From: an uncultured Synergistia bacterium
GTDB lineage: Bacteria > Eremiobacterota > SpSt-956 > JAKJGF01
Direction of reading: 5' to 3'
DNA length: 7,891 nucleotides
Assembly (NCBI GenBank): GCA_937888925.1
Contig: CALARM010000712.1
Coordinates: 1-7,891, forward strand
Below are positions 6,020-7,891 of the stretch, piece by piece. The translations under genes were made by a program, and so were the position numbers. The notes under the pieces were generated by a model, which had not been told where the DNA came from, did not search any database, and was given only the letters and a program-made list of their open reading frames with translations. Numbering within the stretch: position 1 is the stretch's first letter; every line of letters starts with the position of its first letter.

Positions 6020-6874
6020 ATGAAGATAAACTCACTCAACAGTCAGATTATAAAACCCCCTGTAACGGGAAAAGCTAAAGAAGAAACGCCTCTGGAAGTA
6101 AAAGATACACTTGATTTAAACAGCAGTAAACTGGATACGGCAGGCATTATAGGAGGAGTAACTGGCGGAATTTTGGGCGGAGCAGGTGCCGGTTATCTCG
6201 GTTTACAGGCAGGTGCCGGTGTTGCTCTTGTGAGCAGTCTTGTTTTTCTGCCTGAAACACTGGGAGATTTTGCAGGACGTATTGCCCTGGGAGGAACTAT
6301 CGGAGGTGCAGTAGGACTCGTATCAGGTGCAGTTCTCGGCGCCTATCTCGGAAAGACTGCCGCAGATTATGCTACAGGAAAGAAATATTTTATAACGGAA
6401 ACCGATAATCCCGATGTGGCAAGAAAAGGTAATAAATCGGATAATTTCGACCATTTCAAGGGAGTCGATCTGGGTTTAGTGCATATAGGTAAATTTACGG
6501 AAGGTCCTAAAGAATTTGAACAGGTAGAAACAGTAAAGCCATCAGATATTATGCCTGAAGAACAGGCAACAAAAATGACGGAAGGTATGTTAAACGCTCT
6601 TACCTCACCGTGGTACAAACCTGATCTATCTACTCTGAAAATGGATTCTGACGCTACAGTCACTCATTATATGAAAGAAGAAGAAACCTTTAAGGGTATA
6701 GCCATAGGGAAGAATTTTAAAATAGGCAGCAATAATCACGAATTAAGCGAAACGGAAGAGCCTTCAAAAGCTATAGTATTCTATTTTGACGGTGAGGTTC
6801 AGGGTAAGAAGAAAAAAGACATAAAACATACCCTTATGACAGGTAATCCCAAGGGTATAAAAAAAGATAAATAA
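6020..6874 (+). CDS. Glycine-zipper membrane protein of unknown function
   Basis: I chose the ATG at 6020 (284 residues, MKINSLNS) because AAGGAG (6005-6010) stands 9 bases before it; the ATG at 6014, two codons earlier, is only 3 bases from that site. No signal peptide is present. A polar N-terminus (1-38) leads to a glycine-rich hydrophobic stretch at about 42-77 (GIIGGVTGGILGGAGAG is the core). A second at about 86-111 contains GGTIGGAVGLVSGAVLGAYLG. The GxxxG spacing is typical of glycine zippers, which pack membrane helices and can oligomerise. Residues 112-284 are charged and soluble with no domain I recognise: GKFTEGPKEFEQVE, a helical region around 175-195, and a beta-like AIVFYFDGEV before a Lys-rich tail. 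It is transcribed alone, divergent from the protease, and ends in a strong terminator. It could be a helper of secretion, a stress protein or a pore-like effector; nothing decides between them. Confidence 0.75.
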   Translation: MKINSLNSQIIKPPVTGKAKEETPLEVKDTLDLNSSKLDTAGIIGGVTGGILGGAGAGYLGLQAGAGVALVSSLVFLPETLGDFAGRIALGGTIGGAVGLVSGAVLGAYLGKTAADYATGKKYFITETDNPDVARKGNKSDNFDHFKGVDLGLVHIGKFTEGPKEFEQVETVKPSDIMPEEQATKMTEGMLNALTSPWYKPDLSTLKMDSDATVTHYMKEEETFKGIAIGKNFKIGSNNHELSETEEPSKAIVFYFDGEVQGKKKKDIKHTLMTGNPKGIKKDK

Positions 6875-6893
6875 AGATTTTTACGATAAAAAT

Positions 6894-6931
6894 AAAACCT
6901 CCGGGGAAAAATACCGGAGGTTTTTATTTTT
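6894..6931 (+). terminator. Strong intrinsic terminator of the 284-aa gene
   Basis: AAAACCTCCGG (6894-6904) and CCGGAGGTTTT (6914-6924) form a perfect 11-bp stem with loop GGAAAAATA, followed by TTTTTATTTTT (6921-6931), 20 bases after the stop codon. An A-rich tract on the left makes it potentially active on the other strand as well. Confidence 0.93.
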
Positions 6932-6964
6932 CTAATATAACAGTAAAATTAACCTGGAGTGAGT

Positions 6965-6985
6965 AGTGAAAAGTGAAAAGTGAAA
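6965..6985. repeat. Three tandem AGTGAAA heptamers
   Basis: AGTGAAA occurs three times without gaps, preceded by GGAGTGAGT and followed about 20 bases later by TTCACTC, which is the inverted complement of the GAGTGA part. The 11-mer GAGTAGTGAAA at its left end (6961-6971) also occurs at 2725-2735. This resembles a small dispersed intergenic repeat; its complete extent is unclear. Confidence 0.55.
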
Positions 6986-7012
6986 AAAATAGCATATACC
7001 CACCATTCACTC

Positions 7013-7057
7013 TATAATATCTTGACATGATACTGACTAATATGTTTATATGTCAGT
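7013..7057 (+). promoter_or_regulatory. Promoter candidates and dyad upstream of the secreted protein gene
   Basis: A perfect TATAAT stands at 7013-7018, but without a convincing -35. A perfect TTGACA stands at 7022-7027, but with only weak -10 matches (TTTATA at 7045-7050, 17-base spacing). Only one is likely used. ACTGAC (7032-7037) and GTCAGT (7052-7057) are perfectly inverted and could be an operator or a leader hairpin, depending on which promoter is right. Confidence 0.4.
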
Positions 7058-7091
7058 TGTATTTTACACTATTATACTGGAGGTTTATTCA

Positions 7092-7877
7092 ATGAAATAT
7101 CAGGTAATTCTCTCTTTTTTTGTCTTTATGGTATTAACTCTCTTTCTTGCAGGCCATTCTGCACAGGCCATGACCAATGACTGGTATCGTTTTAATGTAA
7201 CTTTTACAGGCACAGGAACTTACTCACGTGAACATTCGGACCTTGAGCCATGTGATTACTGTAAGAACAAACATTGCAGAAAATTGAATATGAATTTTTC
7301 CTGGAAAGTATTCTATCCGCTTTTCTTTTCTGAGAGTAATATTCAGTCTCAGAAGAATAGTTCTGAAGCTGTGCCTCTCTGTATGGCTAAATATCCTTCC
7401 GACATAGTCTGTTCTTTCAGTTATGAAGAAGGTTTCTGTGAAATAGACGGATCGGGAAATTCTATTTATATAAATCATAAAGTTCCCAACGGACATGGAA
7501 AACCTAATGATCTGGCTGTATATATATATGCAGACAGATCAAAAACTTCCGGATATTACGATTTTATGATAGAATCGGTTAACGGCTTTATTTTAAGAGG
7601 TGACTTTCAGCCAGATGATCAGTGTAACTGTACTCTCAAAGGAGGAAAGTTAGATCAGTTACTGGAAAGTTTTATTTATTCTCCCAATGAGCAGCTCAGG
7701 GGAACATTCAGTGTTTCTCTGAAGGAACTCAAAAGCGGAAAAGCTTTTAAGAAAAATGTCGCATGTACAAGTCCCCATCCTCCGACCGGTTACGACCCAG
7801 ATCCAGGCCTGGTTAAGAATGATCTTGCCTGGACCGGAACAGTCCTCTTTGAACCGGTTACCCTTATAAAAAAATAG
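7092..7877 (+). CDS. Secreted cysteine-rich protein of unknown function
   Basis: The start is set at 7092 because GGAGG (7079-7083) lies 8 bases upstream and the product then opens with a classical signal peptide: MKYQ, a hydrophobic core VILSFFVFMVLTLFLAG, and cleavage likely after SAQA (residue 26). The earlier in-frame ATG at 7050 has no ribosome binding site. The precursor has 261 residues. The mature part has nine cysteines (54, 57, 62, 97, 107, 116, 178, 180, 225), among them a CDYCKNKHC cluster and a CNC pair, suggesting disulfides or metal binding outside the cytoplasm. Alternating hydrophobic patterns (FNVTFTGTGTY, LAVYIYAD, YYDFMIESVNGFILRGDF, GTFSVSL, WTGTVLFEPV) suggest a mostly beta fold. 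A Pro-rich stretch (HPPTGYDPDPG, about 229-239) looks like a linker before the last strand. There is no lipobox, membrane anchor or cell-wall sorting signal. I recognise no family. The gene stands alone after a terminator; what follows it is outside the window. Confidence 0.8.
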   Translation: MKYQVILSFFVFMVLTLFLAGHSAQAMTNDWYRFNVTFTGTGTYSREHSDLEPCDYCKNKHCRKLNMNFSWKVFYPLFFSESNIQSQKNSSEAVPLCMAKYPSDIVCSFSYEEGFCEIDGSGNSIYINHKVPNGHGKPNDLAVYIYADRSKTSGYYDFMIESVNGFILRGDFQPDDQCNCTLKGGKLDQLLESFIYSPNEQLRGTFSVSLKELKSGKAFKKNVACTSPHPPTGYDPDPGLVKNDLAWTGTVLFEPVTLIKK

Positions 7878-7891
7878 ATTAATGCCTGTTA

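Noticed and set aside
6367..6663. Minus-strand open frame of 98 codons
   Set aside because: It overlaps the 284-aa gene, which has the better start, composition and terminator.
6020..6874. Gasdermin-like pore protein
   Set aside because: The size is similar, but the hydrophobic part is an N-terminal glycine zipper and I see no gasdermin-like pattern; only the neighbourhood with a protease is suggestive.
6965..6985. CRISPR array
   Set aside because: The units are 7-base tandem copies without spacers.
7224..7496. Minus-strand open frame of 90 codons
   Set aside because: It is antisense to the secreted protein gene, which has a signal peptide and a good ribosome binding site.

Overview
The window comes from an AT-rich bacterial chromosome that uses the standard bacterial code. 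It has sigma70-type promoters, mostly strong purine-rich ribosome binding sites, and intrinsic terminators. The truncated gene at the left edge is the C-terminal end of an activase-related protein of the 2-hydroxyacyl-CoA dehydratase type. That family depends on oxygen-sensitive Fe-S clusters, so an anaerobic host is likely. The taxon cannot be fixed from sequence alone; a low-GC Firmicute or one of the uncultured anaerobic phyla would fit. There are no RNA genes of known class, insertion sequences, CRISPR arrays or phage genes.

Layout. (1) 2-490, plus: 3' end of the CoA-activase-like gene, closed by a perfect 18-bp bidirectional hairpin. (2) 535-1686, minus: a PAS / HisKA / receiver protein of hybrid histidine kinase type from which the ATP-binding domain is missing by a clean in-frame loss. 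(3) 1687-1935: a 249-bp gap with a probable kinase promoter, a slightly GC-richer patch with a hairpin, and the terminator of the next gene. (4) 1936-2559, minus: a membrane-anchored protein of 207 aa with a PsbP/DUF1795-like look. (5) 2560-2864: a 305-bp gap holding an apparent structured 5' leader with nested helices, an extended -10 promoter, and two further inverted repeats. (6) 2865-5816, minus: a 983-aa gingipain-like (peptidase C25) cysteine protease with an intact His/Cys pair, tandem carboxypeptidase-regulatory-like beta domains, and no signal peptide. (7) 5817-6019: a divergent promoter region with two convincing promoters and candidate operators. (8) 6020-6874, plus: a 284-aa glycine-zipper membrane protein of unknown function with a textbook terminator. 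(9) 6875-7091: terminator, short tandem repeats and promoter candidates. (10) 7092-7877, plus: a secreted, cysteine-rich protein of unknown function. The last 14 bases hold nothing recognisable.

How the parts may work together. No single pathway is evident. The most suggestive arrangement is the head-to-head pair of gingipain-like protease and glycine-zipper membrane protein, which share a 203-bp regulatory region. The 10-mer CTGATATAAT (extended -10 plus one flank base) occurs at the apparent promoters of both the 207-aa and 284-aa genes, so these two may be co-expressed. The items most worth following are the kinase lacking its catalytic domain, the leaderless C25-like protease with its membrane-protein neighbour, and the structured leader at about 2598-2704.
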